Below, one piece after another: positions 1 to 8,856 of a stretch of 17,452 bases of DNA; the stretch's first letter is position 1, and every line of letters begins with the position of its first letter. Where the stretch lies: assembly GCA_011947345.1 (NCBI GenBank), contig JAAVTG010000864.1, forward strand, positions 1-17,452. The letters run 5' to 3'. The notes under the pieces were generated by a model, which ran no database searches, was not told the origin of the DNA, and was given only the letters and a program-made list of their open reading frames with translations. The position numbers and the translations under genes are program-made. This DNA comes from Phytophthora quininea (Eukaryota; Oomycota; Peronosporomycetes; Peronosporales; Peronosporaceae).

Positions 1-90
1 GACGCCCGCATTACATCCATTCGTAGTGACTTGACAGGCAAACTTGCGATGGGCGGTCTCCAAGGTACCGACGTCGAAGGCACGACGTAA
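1..90 (+). CDS. Possible C-terminal tail of a gene entering from the left
   Basis: The frame is open from the first base to a TAA at 88-90, giving 29 residues (start DARITSIRSDLTGKL, end GTDVEGTT). After that stop the same frame stays open to 444 and reads as a plausible Ala/Pro/Ser-rich stretch at about 100-270, so the TAA could also be an internal break in a longer tail. I recognise no family. The call rests only on an open frame at the window edge, and chance is a real alternative. Confidence 0.17.
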   Translation, partial: DARITSIRSDLTGKLAMGGLQGTDVEGTT

Positions 91-1016
91 AAACCTCCCC
101 TTGATGATTTGGGAAGTCTGTCCACTGGCGCATGCAAAGTTGGCGCTGGCCCTGTTCTTCAAGAAGCGCTTCCGCTCACGGCACCTCTCTCACGTACGTC
201 TGGTGCTGCAGCGCAACCGGCTGCTGACGTCCCGGCCTTGTCTACCCTCGTTAAAAGCGAGATGCATTCCAAACTTGTCCATGACGGACACAAAACACCT
301 CTCACTCTCATTACGCTTAATATTGACATATACTCTTCGCTCACACCCTCAAACTTAAGAAACCTCATAAATACCGCCACTGCTGTTGCCTTCGCAGGCT
401 TGGTGTTGCCGAGCGCCAACTCCTTTAAACCTATGTCTCTCTAGTCGGATAGACGGAAGATATGCGAGTGATATGATTTTGACTGCCGTTTTGAGAGGAG
501 ATACACGTATTTGACGGAGCTTTCCGACCCGATACGTCGGAATGGCTGGCTTCGATGACTTGCCTTTTTCTATAGACATGTCATAAGTCAAATTTTGGGA
601 TGCGTAGCGATTGATTGATAATATCTATTTTCCAGGTAGTGCAACGGTTACATTGTGCGGCAGCCCAAGAGGAATTAATTCGGCAGTATGTGGCGCACAC
701 CAAGAGTAGGTACCGAGCCCATACAAATTTCAAGTGGTCAACGTTAATAAATCTTCTGTTTTGCATGCTTTCTACAGATTTATTGTTTATTCACAGGTCA
801 TCCAAAATATATCGCCCTAAAAGCTGAATTTATTTACGTTTGAGATTTGTATCAACTAAAACGTTTTTCGGCTGAGCAATTGACCTTGAAGCATCGAGGA
901 AATGGCAGACTGACACAACGAAGTGTCCAAGACCAACCACAGTTTGATACACTGCTAGCTGGCAATATTTTTTCCAGAGCTGGCAATAGACGACAGCAGT
1001 GTACAGACCGCTGGGC
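91..1016. other. Stretch without a recognisable gene
   Basis: Both strands carry only short open frames with no recognised motif. A coding-like island on the plus strand at about 633-735 (reads VVQRLHCAAAQEELIRQYV onward) lies after TTTTCCAG and could be an isolated exon, but I cannot connect it to anything. An 11-bp direct repeat AGCTGGCAATA occurs at 957-967 and 978-988. AT content is higher at 590-860 than in the neighbouring genes, as expected for intergenic DNA. Confidence 0.4.
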
Positions 1017-1184
1017 ATGGTTGATAATCCGCGAAGTTATCTGTCGACGCTGGAGCTGCAGCTGCTGCAGAGCGTGAATGCTGCACAACGAGCCGACAAT
1101 TCACGCTTTGCTGGCGCACATAAATGGGTACAAAATGCGTTGAGGTTGTTGGATGCAGCAACGTTGCTGCTCCATGACCGATGA
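1017..1184 (+). CDS. Small orphan ORF, 55 residues, unknown
   Basis: The frame runs from ATG at 1017 to TGA at 1182-1184 and encodes a Leu/Ala-rich, probably helical peptide (start MVDNPRSYLSTLELQLLQSV, end LRLLDAATLLLHDR). Codon choice looks coding-like, with many CTG and GCA/GCG codons. A pyrimidine-rich TTTTTTCCAG at 968-977 could be a 3' splice site, so this may be the last exon of a larger gene whose upstream exons I cannot identify. There is no signal peptide, membrane segment or known motif. It may equally be a chance ORF. Confidence 0.22.
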   Translation: MVDNPRSYLSTLELQLLQSVNAAQRADNSRFAGAHKWVQNALRLLDAATLLLHDR

Positions 1185-1854
1185 GGAGACGGGGTAAACT
1201 GCTAGAATTACACATGGAGTCGCCTGAAGGCACGCCAAGTTGGGCAGGAAATGCCAAACAGTAGCACTACCAGCCCAATCCTCTGGTTATTAGCTTTTAC
1301 CTTTCGTATGTTGTTTATAGTGCCCATTTCCGATCACTACTATGATCTTCGTCGCTTTTCGAGAAGTCCAATTAACACGGAAACAACCTTCCTTAATCAA
1401 CGATAGGCAGATTTATTGAAGACTGCAGCTCCGAGACTTGGCAAAACTGGGGCTATCCGGTGGAGGAAGTCGTTCCACTGAGCCTCGGCGGAGAATTTCC
1501 CGGTGCGAGTCGTGCGTTGTGAGGATCCTTCGACTTGCCTTGGCCACTTGAATAGGAGCCACTTCGGTCAGTTGCCGCAAAGGAGGCGGATCTGTGGCGG
1601 AAGACCATCCTGTCCCGTGGTCGGCTGCAGTAGACTATTAGATCGATGGTCTCGCGCTCATAACATTATGATAAAGTTCTCACCTCGGTCAGGTATATGC
1701 GTTTGGTTAGAACTCGATGCAGTAGACGACATGGTCTTCACGCGCTCATACGCCAAGCAAAAGAACAACTACACGGAATCGCTTTGGGCCCGCTACCTTA
1801 TCCACTTGAAATAGCTCTCTTCGGTTCATGGGGATGTCAACTCCCCAACTGGTT
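1185..1854. other. Intergenic stretch with degenerate repeats
   Basis: No gene is recognised here. The only structure I can see is two pairs of imperfect direct repeats, listed separately. A plus-strand open frame at 1503-1814 overlaps both pairs, has no recognisable motif and is rich in Arg, Cys and Trp, as non-coding frames often are. The region also contains the 3' flank of the methyltransferase gene that ends at 1855 on the minus strand. Confidence 0.4.
1544..1828 (+). repeat. Two pairs of interleaved imperfect direct repeats
   Basis: The first pair is 1544-1570 and 1802-1828: both begin CCACTTGAA, continue with ATAG and end CTTCGGT(T)CA. The second pair is 1626-1662 and 1718-1750: both begin TGCAGTAGAC and share ATGGTCT then GCGCTCATA. 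The second pair lies inside the first, so this is not a simple tandem array. It may be a decayed repeat or mobile-element fragment. Origin is unknown. Confidence 0.45.
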
Positions 1855-3660
1855 TTAGCAACACTCTAGCCATGCAACCGTCTCGATATGGGGTGTATGT
1901 GGCAGCATATCCACTGGCTGCAAGTGCTTCATGGTGTAAGCTCCAGTTTCTCCAACTTCAGGTTTGGCCGGGGCACACAACGTTTCGAGGTCGGCAACCT
2001 GCGAGTGCGGATTGCACGAAACGTAGCAAATGTATCGCGGCGCCAGTCGACGCAACATCCTAATCAACTTTTGTGCAGACCGGCGCGCGGAGGGTCCACA
2101 ATGACCATGTCGGGGCGAGCAGAATCGCCTACAATCTGAGCAAGCAGTTCGTCCTCATCCCAAATCTTTGCCAGGTCGACACTGAAGAACTGCATTTGCT
2201 CTGAAGAGTAGCCGTTTAGACTCGCGTTCACCTTTGCTCGCTCCACTGCTGCTTCCACTAACTCAAAGCCAACGACTCTCTTTGCGTGGCCACCCATACA
2301 GATGCCGATACTTCCAACGCCGCAAAGAGGTCCCACACGACAGGCTTCTCTGGCAAGGCCGCCATGAAGTGTTGGATCTCGCCGTACAGAATTCCTGCCT
2401 GGACCGAATTCGGTTGGAAGAACGAGTCGAACGAAACTTCAAAGCGATGGCCCAAGATCGAGTCCTCGAGGCTGGCTCGGCCATACAAAACTCGCTCCAA
2501 CTTTGCGTCTTCAGTTTTGCCGCGATGACGCTGCGCCTCACTATCCAAACTCTCGACAACCGAAACTAGTTGCGGGGCATCTTCAGCTTCTCTCTCGTAC
2601 TCGTGGACGAGATCCCCCACAATAGTCTTGAGCAACACACTTTGATCATTCTCGAAAGTGGTCGTCACCAACCCAAGCATGATCTCAGTACGGCCATCGC
2701 CATTCACCCTCGTCGAAGCACAATCTGCTTCAGAAAACCTTCGTGGGTAGTAAAGTCATACGCTTGGATGCCAGCGTCCTCGCATCGTGCCACCAATTGC
2801 TGCAGCAAACGATTGCAGCTCGATTCCTGTAGCAGACACTGGTCAAGCGACAAAATCCTCTGACTCCACGTCACTCGCTTTCTACGTCCTTTGCCTTTGC
2901 CGCTCATTTGCTTTGCTCTGCGCACGCCAACTGAAGGAGTTGGAAAGAGTCCGACCGTGAACGGATACCGAGGAGCTTCAGCGTCTCCGTCCTCCTTCGG
3001 CTTGTCTTGATCCAGCAGCCACCGTCCAGTACTGCACGTGAACTCCATCTTGTTGCGGTAGTGGTAAATCGAACCTTCTTGTCCACTTTCAACGCCAAGA
3101 ATCTTGTGAAGTTGCATGTCTGGCGAGTGCTTTCTGTTGGTGAACAGCTCCTCAATCCATTTTTGCTTCTCGACCAGTTGCTGCTCGTACTTGACATGTT
3201 GCAGTTTGCAGCCTCCACAGACCCCAAAGTACTTTTCACAGAGAGGTTTTACTCTCTGCTGGTTGGGCTGGGTGACGTCTATTAGCTGGCCGAAGAGCGG
3301 CCAGGCGTCTCGGGAGTCTTCTGCAGCAAACTTGTGTCTGGTCTGGACGTCTCGGTCCCAGATTTCAACCTGCACTTGGTCTCCGGGGGCCGCAAACGAT
3401 ACCACCACCTGCATCTCCACATCTCGGTCGGAGGTGAAGGTGCCGATACCGTCTCCGTGCGCGTTGAGCCCGTCGATCGCCTGCAGTATGCAGCATTAGA
3501 ATGGGTGACACATTTGCCCCAAAATGGATGGCTGGGAATGGCTCAACATGCGTACGAGAGCTATTTTACGTTTGGCACCAGTCGGCGCAGACGTCGAGGC
3601 GGAAGCAGTCGAGAAGCGTCGAGTAATCGCGCGAGGAGCGGAGCGCTGCAAGCACCGCAT
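1855..3660 (-). CDS. tRNA/rRNA (uracil-5-)-methyltransferase, TRMT2 type, probably mitochondrial; three 1-base frame breaks
   Basis: This is a TrmA/RlmD-family enzyme that would make 5-methyluridine in RNA using S-adenosylmethionine. Exon 1 (3556-3660) gives an Arg/Ser/Thr-rich N-terminus, MRCLQRSAPRAITRRFSTAS, that resembles a mitochondrial presequence. A phase-0 intron (3481-3555) follows, then a TRAM-like segment (AIDGLNAHGDGIG). Fe-S cysteines appear as CEKYFGVCGGC, with a probable fourth in SLDQC. The SAM-binding motif is WDLF/CGVGSIGI, then VDPPRAGL, the catalytic cysteine in YVSCNP, and the base-acting Glu in HIETV. The frame changes by one missing base near 2707-2709 (CCC), 2324-2326 (AAA) and 2069-2072 (TTTT). 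Joined, it encodes about 577 residues, a full-length enzyme. I chose the ATG at 3660 because it opens the presequence; an in-frame ATG at 3753 adds 31 residues. Family certain; RNA target and organelle are inferred. Confidence 0.88.
3481..3555 (-). other. 75-bp intron in the RNA methyltransferase gene
   Basis: On the minus strand the intron starts GTACGC and ends CTGCAG, with a branch-point-like CTAAT about 20 bases before the acceptor. It removes an in-frame TAA (3496-3498). Joining the flanks keeps phase 0 (KRKIAL followed by AIDGLNAHG) and restores the TRAM-like domain. The length is typical of oomycete introns. No other intron is needed in this gene. Confidence 0.75.
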
Positions 3661-3771
3661 CGTTTGGTCCCGCAGCACTGGAACCAATTGACCGAAATGT
3701 GTGCCATACACAATGTATCCATCCAATCTGTGTAGAAAACTGCAACTTGTCATTTTTTGATCACATCACAT

Positions 3772-3868
3772 GGTAATCTGCTTCGCCACGAAGTTCACGA
3801 AGCGATTCGACAGTGACTGACCTAATAGCCGCGCTTCGAGGTAATCTGCTGCACCACGAAGATCACGA
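3772..3868 (+). repeat. 29-bp direct repeat in the bZIP copy 1 promoter
   Basis: Copies lie at 3772-3800 and 3840-3868, offset by 68 bp. Both start GGTAATCTGCT, contain CCACGAAG and end TCACGA, with about four mismatches. The repeat lies about 100-200 bp upstream of the start codon. It could be a duplicated regulatory site or a small tandem duplication. Confidence 0.65.
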
Positions 3869-3936
3869 GGCCACGTACTCCAGCAGGCATTCCCATGTCA
3901 AAGCAAACAAACCTGGAATCGTATCAGCTCTCTCTC

Positions 3937-3950
3937 TCACTTTGGAATTT
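3937..3950 (+). promoter_or_regulatory. Oomycete initiator-like element, bZIP copy 1
   Basis: TCACTTTGGAATTT resembles the oomycete Inr/FPR core (TCA[CT]T.. then CA[AT]TTT) and sits 22 bp before the ATG at 3972. The CTTTGGAATT part recurs before bZIP copy 2 at the corresponding place, which supports a shared promoter and the chosen start. Confidence 0.5.
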
Positions 3951-3971
3951 ACCACGCCCCCGACTGTCGCC

Positions 3972-4990
3972 ATGAGCTGCAGCCTCCAACCGCCCAACAA
4001 GCACTTGCTCAGCGACTCGATCATCGACTCGCCCGTGTGTCGCTCCAACTCGCACCAGAGATCGCCCCACTTCATCGCGGATCGAGATCGCTCCAAGTCA
4101 TACCAGCCACAGCCTTCTTCAGCGCTGGAACAGAAGGACTTTGTGGACGACATGCTCAAGACGCTCACGACTGCACCGCTGACGGGACACAAGCGACTGC
4201 AGTCACCGACAAACAAGCAGCGGAGCGCATGAAAGCGACCGATCTGGCTACCCCCAAGATCCGACGAGAACGGTGCCGAGCCAACCAAGAGCGATACAGA
4301 GAGAAGCAGCGCAAGTGCGCCGAGACCCTGGACGAGACTGTCAAGCAGCTGCGGGAGGACGTCAAGATCCTCGAGTACTGCAAGCTGAACGTCGCCTCCA
4401 CCACCCCCACCAACGAGTCCATCTGGTACATTGCGGCCGAGTACTTTCGGCTCTTTCGATCCGGCTACATGGTGTCTCTCACCTCCGAGGAGGCGAGCAA
4501 AGAGGTATTGACAGAGCCTCACGCACAGCTCGAGTTCCTGCGGTCCAATATGGTGCCGGACGTGGCTGACGGCTTGCTGTGTGGTGCGGAGGCGATCCTC
4601 GACAACTGGAGACTCTTGTCGCTGTATTTCAATAACGTGGGCGTGCAGCTGAAGCGCCTGGAGAAGGCCCCTGGGAACTCGCTGGTTGCCACGACCGTCA
4701 TCAGATTCACCATCCGCGAGAACACGCTGAAAAGAGTCTTCCCGCACCTTTTGAACGGCAAGAAGGACAAGGGAGCTCTCGCTGCGAAACTACTGGACCG
4801 GCGTTTTGTGCTGCGTGGGTTGGTGCGATTCGACTGGGACGGCCGAACCAGACGCGTCGTCCGGATCGAGTCCAAGGCGGATCTGCTGCGTCCGATGCTG
4901 CGCATTTTCGGCAACCTCAAGGACGTGGAGACAGTGTTTGCGGACACCTGCGTCTCACTTTGGTTCACGATTATGGCACGGTATGACTAG
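3972..4990 (+). CDS. bZIP transcription factor, cluster copy 1; one 1-base frame break
   Basis: This is a probable nuclear DNA-binding regulator. It starts at ATG 3972 (MSCSLQPPNKHLLSD), a motif shared with copies 2 and 5. After GHKRL the frame changes by one missing base between about 4190 and 4234. The basic region, RRERCRANQERYREKQRK, is at 4262-4314 and is followed by a short zipper of about three heptads. The C-terminal family domain covers about 4405-4960 (IWYIAAEYFRLFRSGYM, then LCGAEAILDNWRLLSLY, then VRFDWDGRTRRVVRIE). Joined length is about 339 residues, like its paralogues. The last 15 or so residues diverge from the shared FDGA.ITPEC ending. An initiator-like element lies 22 bp upstream. 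The bZIP assignment is firm; target genes are unknown. Confidence 0.82.
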
Positions 4991-5262
4991 CAGCATATCC
5001 TCTTGGAGCTTGTTCATGATAGTAAACCACTTGTTGTCGAACGTCCAAGCATTCTGGCCACCCATCGCGACGCACAACCAACAGATGGGCGTGACTCATA
5101 CAAAGTTCGGTGTATACGAACCCTCGTGATCCCCGCTTTCGCTTTCCTCATTTGCACGCAATCGATGATGACCTTACATAATTTCACCTCCTATACTGTC
5201 GCGAGAATCACGCGGCGTGAGTCGCTACTTTGGAATTCGCCGCCGACCGCGCCAGTCTTACG
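4991..5262 (+). promoter_or_regulatory. Spacer and promoter region between bZIP copies 1 and 2
   Basis: This 272-bp gap contains two initiator-like candidates: TCATTTGCACG near 5149, and CTACTTTGGAATT at 5225-5237, which matches the copy 1 promoter. An open frame runs through from 5003 into copy 2, but its product here is not conserved, so I do not treat it as coding. Confidence 0.4.
5225..5237 (+). promoter_or_regulatory. Initiator-like element, bZIP copy 2
   Basis: CTACTTTGGAATT matches 3938-3949 upstream of copy 1 except in its first bases, and lies 25 bp before the ATG at 5263. Conservation of both sequence and spacing between duplicated genes suggests a retained core promoter. Confidence 0.42.
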
Positions 5263-6313
5263 ATGGCCAGCTCCCTGCAGCCGCCCAACAGCCACTCGCT
5301 CAGCGACATCGTCGGAGGCTTGGCGAGAAGCTCCAGACCTGCTCTTTGGACGCACCCGCTGCGAACTTCAGACGCTGCTCCTAGCGGATCGCCCTCTGTT
5401 CGAGGACGTTCTAGCGAGAGCGGAGACACCACTCGAGACTCAAGGCTTTGCCGGTCACAAGAGACTGCCGTCTATTGACAGAGCTGCAGACATCTCCCCA
5501 TTGAACAACAAGAAAGGACGACGAGACAATCAGGAGCAGCAACAGAAAGCCACCAACGGAGCAGCCAAGACCCGTCGAGAGAGATGCAGAATCAACCAGG
5601 CCAGATACAGAGACCGACAGCGGCAGCACGCGGTGGCGATGGAGGACAACATTCAGCACCTCAAGGGCGAGATCTACAAGCTGGAGCTCAAGAAACAGAG
5701 CCTCGTGTCCAGCACCCCCACCAACGAGAGCGTCTGGAACGTGGCGGCCGAGTACTTCCGGCTCTTTCGCCACGGCTACACGATGCCACCGATAGTAGTG
5801 GAGCCTTCAGCCTACGGAAGTGTTTGGACGGAGACCCACGCGCAGTTGGAGTTCCTCCAAAAGACGATGACGTTGGACGTAACGGACGGGGATTTGTGCG
5901 GTGCCGAGGCCATCCTCGAGAGCTGGAGACTGCTGTCGCTTTACCACAAGGACGTAGACGTTCAGCTGCGGAGACTGGATAAGGGTCCTGGAGACTCGCT
6001 GGTCGCTATGATCTCAACCAGTTTGACCATCACGAACAACACACTGCACCATCTGTACCCGCACTTAGCTAGCGACCAGTACAAGCAGAATGAGTTTGCT
6101 GAGAAGCTGCAGGGTCAGCGAATTGTGATGAAGGGATCGGTGAGCTTCGACTGGGACCAAGTCCACGGTCGCGTAGTGCGGATGGAGGGGAAAACAGACA
6201 TGCTGACTCCCATGCTGCGGTTGCTGGGCAGCCTCAAGGACGTGGCGCTGGTGTTTGACGGAGCATTTATTACCCCAGAGTGCAGAATAGTTTTAAGCGA
6301 CCGTCGTAGCTAA
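5263..6313 (+). CDS. bZIP transcription factor, cluster copy 2; one frame break near the N-terminus
   Basis: A paralogue of copy 1 in the same orientation, 272 bp downstream. It starts at ATG 5263 (MASSLQPPNSHSLSDIVGG). The frame then shifts by one extra or two missing bases somewhere in about 5305-5440, before GHKRLPS. The basic region reads RRERCRINQARYRDRQRQ at about 5573-5626, followed by a short zipper (IQHLKGEIYKLELKK). The C-terminal domain is complete: VWNVAAEYFRLFRHGY, LCGAEAILESWRLLSLYHKD, VSFDWDQVHGRVVRME and ending FDGAFITPECRIVLS. About 350 residues in all. It is convergent with copy 3, with only 23 bp between the stop codons. The exact N-terminal 40-60 residues are uncertain because of the break. 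Confidence 0.84.
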
Positions 6314-6336
6314 GGAGGGAAGTGGTATTCAGTGAT

Positions 6337-7358
6337 TTACACGACAAACTTTAGCTCTGGAGACAGCGCTGCTCTGCTGAAAATTCGAGCCACGTCTCGG
6401 AGGTTTCCTAGCACGCCGAGCATCGGTGAGAGCAAGTCCGCAGTGGATTCCATCCTCACGACTCGCCCGTTGATGTTGTCCCAGTCAAACCGGACGGACC
6501 CGCGCACCACAAGCCGCTTGTTCAACATCTTCATGCCAAGTGCCGTCCATTCCTCGCGCTCCACCAAGTGGGGGTACACGTACTGTAGCGTGTTCTCCGT
6601 AATGGTGAGACTGGTCGAGGTTTTCGCCACTAGAGACTCCCCGGCCCCTTCTCCAGCCGCCTGAGGTTCACTTGCAAGTCCTTGTGGTAGAGCGAGCAGC
6701 CGCCAGTTCTCGAGGATGGCCTCGATACCGCACAAGTCTCCGTCCATCACGTCGGTCGCCATGGTCTTTTGCATGAACTCCAGCTGAACGTGGGAATGAC
6801 ACGCGCTCTTCACGTCCGAGGCTGGCTCCATCAACGGCACCATGTAGCCGTGGCGAAAGAGCCGGAAGTGCTCGGCCGCGACGTTCCACACGGTCTCGTT
6901 GGTCGGCGCGCAGCGGATGATCGTCATCTTGTCGACCTCGAATTTGTAGATGTCCTCCTTGAGCTGCTGGATGCTGTCTTGCAGCCCCACCGCGTATTTG
7001 CGCTGTCGGTTCCGGTAGCGAGCCTGGTTGATTCGACATCGCTCCTTCCGAGTCTTCGGCGCAGGTATCGTCAATGCTTGGCGGTTGACCGATGAATCAT
7101 CCTCGGTTTGCTCGAATTCGGGTCTCTCGTCTGCCATAGCTTCACCAGCTCGTCGCTTATGACCCGCATGGGCCCTCAACTCGTTCCCCGTCACCACCCC
7201 AGCGATCAGTTCAAGCGACTGAGGTTTGGTCGGATAGTTCGACCCCCAGTGCTTGACGACGCTGGAGCGGCTGTAGGGGGACATGCTGCGCTGCATGACG
7301 TCGCCAATGACGACGTCGCTGAGGAGCTGCTGTTCGGGCAGAGAGAGTTGGTCGCCAT
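6337..7358 (-). CDS. bZIP transcription factor, cluster copy 3; start and one internal segment frame-shifted
   Basis: A paralogue on the minus strand. The true start is probably ATG 7358 (MATNSL, then LPEQQLLSD after one missing base near 7340-7347), which aligns residue for residue with the copy 2 start. A frame open from 7296 covers the rest. The basic region is RKERCRINQARYRNRQRK (about 6993-7046) with zipper residues L, I, L, I, F in 4-3 spacing. The C-terminal domain is present. At 6640-6698 the open frame reads LPQGLASEPQAAGEGAG, whereas the +1 frame reads the family sequence YHKDLQVNLRRLEKGPG. Two missing bases near 6693-6698 and one near 6639-6642 would explain this. About 341 residues when corrected. 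Regulation is unknown. Confidence 0.83.
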
Positions 7359-7686
7359 GGTTGTGCTCGGCATCTTGGCGGATGAATGGAGAGTGGGGCT
7401 GCTGCTAGTCACGAGCTGATTATCGCATCTTTGGATGACACCGTCCGGTGCAGCTGTCGCGTGAAAGCACTGGGCTGTCATCGCTGATCGCGAGCCCACA
7501 CGCTTGTTGCGTTATTGAGTCAACTCGGATGTCGTGAATCCGCAGACTTTCTGCACCACGTCACGTTGGCGTTGTTCATCTCAACAAGCAACACATCTGG
7601 CTGCGTGCCGTCGACGTAAAATTCGGATCAGCGCAAGCAATGATGCCGAACGCTCCTACGCCACGTGGAGTAAAGCTCGCTAGGAA
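7359..7686. promoter_or_regulatory. Upstream region of bZIP copy 3
   Basis: This 328-bp gap lies between two minus-strand copies and must hold the promoter of copy 3. It contains an ACGT-core site at 7558-7566. Minus-strand TTCATCC at about 7380 is only a weak initiator match. No coding region is seen. Confidence 0.4.
7558..7566 (-). promoter_or_regulatory. Candidate bZIP-binding site (ACGTGACGT on the minus strand)
   Basis: The minus strand reads ACGTGACGT, which joins two ACGT cores of the kind bound by bZIP proteins. It lies about 200 bp upstream of the copy 3 start. The same nine bases occur at 8733-8741 between copies 4 and 5. Function is inferred only from the motif; these paralogues have an atypical basic region and may bind something else. 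Confidence 0.3.
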
Positions 7687-8652
7687 CTATTCGCAGTCGT
7701 CTCTCCGTTGGATTCTACAGTCAGGAGAGATACAGGCTCTGTCAAACACAGGATTCACGCCATCGAGGCTTCCAAATAGCTGCAGCATTAGCGCAAGCAA
7801 GTATGTCAACCCGCGACTCCATAATCGCTGATGGAGCAAAGAACTGCCGAGCTGCCACAGCTTCAGGTCGCTAACCAAGTGAGGGTTCAGGTGCCGTAGC
7901 GTACTCTCTGTGACTGTGAGACTCAGTGTGGTCGTGGCGACGAGCGAGTCTCCAGGACCATGTTGCAGCCTCTGAGATGGAGATGCAAGTCCTTGTGGTG
8001 GAATGACAACGCTTTCCAATGCTGCAGGATTTCTTGTGGACCGCAGAGAGTTCCGTCCGTCACATCCACTGTCATTGCTCGTTGGAAGAAGTCGAGTTGG
8101 GCATCACGCCGCCCCGGACTCGGTAATTCGTTGGAGATGGATGGCGGCGCCATATCCGTGGCGAAACAGTCGAAAGTACTCGGCCACGACACTCTACGCC
8201 GTTCGGCTTGTCAAGGTGCAGCAAATAGCCGCCTGCCTTCGGATTTCGAGGTCATAGACCTCATCTCGCAGTTCTTGGACGTAGTGTGCCAGGCCCTGCT
8301 TGCTCCTGTAACGCGCTTGGTTGCGGCGACCTTATTCTCTGCGGTGTGCGATAGCTTCGGCAGTGTTTATCAACCCATTCGACTTCGGTAGCGCCTCGGT
8401 ACATCGGAACCCGACTCCACATCTCTGTTTGTGCTGCTGCAGTCTTCGTGGATCCAATTCAAGTAGTTGTTGGCCATAGCCACAGTACTTGAGTGGGGAA
8501 AGGAATTGTGTCGATCTGCGCTCCCGAGTAGCGTTTATAGTGATGACGTGCTTGTGAGCAAAGACGTCGACACAACTTGCCGGACGGGAAGGCCTGGGGC
8601 TGTCAGCACCGTATCCCCGCCATTCATTGAGACAAAGAGTGTTCATCGCCAT
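7687..8652 (-). pseudogene. Decayed bZIP paralogue, cluster copy 4
   Basis: This has clear homology to copies 1-3 and 5 but is dead by substitution and deletion. From ATG 8652 the frame runs to RRE and meets TAA inside the basic region, then continues GRRNQARYRSKQ. A TAG replaces the Trp codon of the conserved VWNVAAEYFRLF segment (reads TA, stop, SVVAEYFRLFRHGY). The frame changes after RHGY by two bases and again near QRLQHGPGDSL by one. About 19 residues of the GSV.F.WD..GRV.R region are missing between LHQRL and MLQLFGSLDG. The C-terminal FDRACISPDC is still visible. An internal translation of remnants is possible but unlikely. The N-terminal 80 residues are poorly conserved. Confidence 0.82.
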
Positions 8653-8731
8653 CTTCTGCTCCGTTGAAGCCGTGGCGAGTTTCACGGATCGCGAGCTCTT
8701 CGACCTGGAGCGGATGGTTGTATCCATCGAT

Positions 8732-8741
8732 CACGTGACGT
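8732..8741 (+). promoter_or_regulatory. Candidate G-box/C-box hybrid (CACGTGACGT)
   Basis: The sequence combines CACGTG and TGACGT, the classic bZIP target types, 136 bp upstream of copy 5 and 80 bp upstream of the dead copy 4. Nine of its bases recur upstream of copy 3. It is a motif-based call only. Confidence 0.35.
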
Positions 8742-8856
8742 TCTACTCAATGGTTTGAGCTCTCGCCATCCTTGTTCACGAGCTTGCTGTCGCTGCTGAG
8801 GGCATGTCATCGCAGATGGCCTGGTGGCTGTAGATCTAGAGCAACCGCTTGGTCTT

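Larger units (their letters stand above)
3661..3971. promoter_or_regulatory. Divergent promoter region between the methyltransferase and bZIP copy 1
   Basis: This 311-bp gap separates two head-to-head genes. It contains the 29-bp direct repeat at 3772-3868, a CT-rich run at 3926-3938 and the initiator-like element before bZIP copy 1. On the methyltransferase side I see no convincing initiator. Confidence 0.5.

Noticed and set aside
957..988. 11-bp direct repeat as a target-site duplication around a tiny insertion
   Set aside because: Only 10 bp separate the copies, too little for an element; slippage duplication is simpler.
1..1854. Secreted effector genes (RXLR or Crinkler type)
   Set aside because: No ORF on either strand begins with a signal peptide, and no RXLR-EER or LFLAK motif was seen.
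1855..3660. Calling the RNA methyltransferase a pseudogene
   Set aside because: All breaks are one-base deficits at homopolymers, every catalytic motif is intact and no substitution stop is present, so assembly error is more likely.
3863..4747. Minus-strand open frame of 294 codons opposite bZIP copy 1
   Set aside because: It is antisense to a strongly conserved coding region and its product shows no motif; the long frame follows from the codon use of the sense gene.
5003..5262. N-terminal extension of bZIP copy 2 in the open frame from 5003
   Set aside because: The product is not conserved in any paralogue, while ATG 5263 gives the shared N-terminal motif and has an initiator-like element 25 bp upstream.
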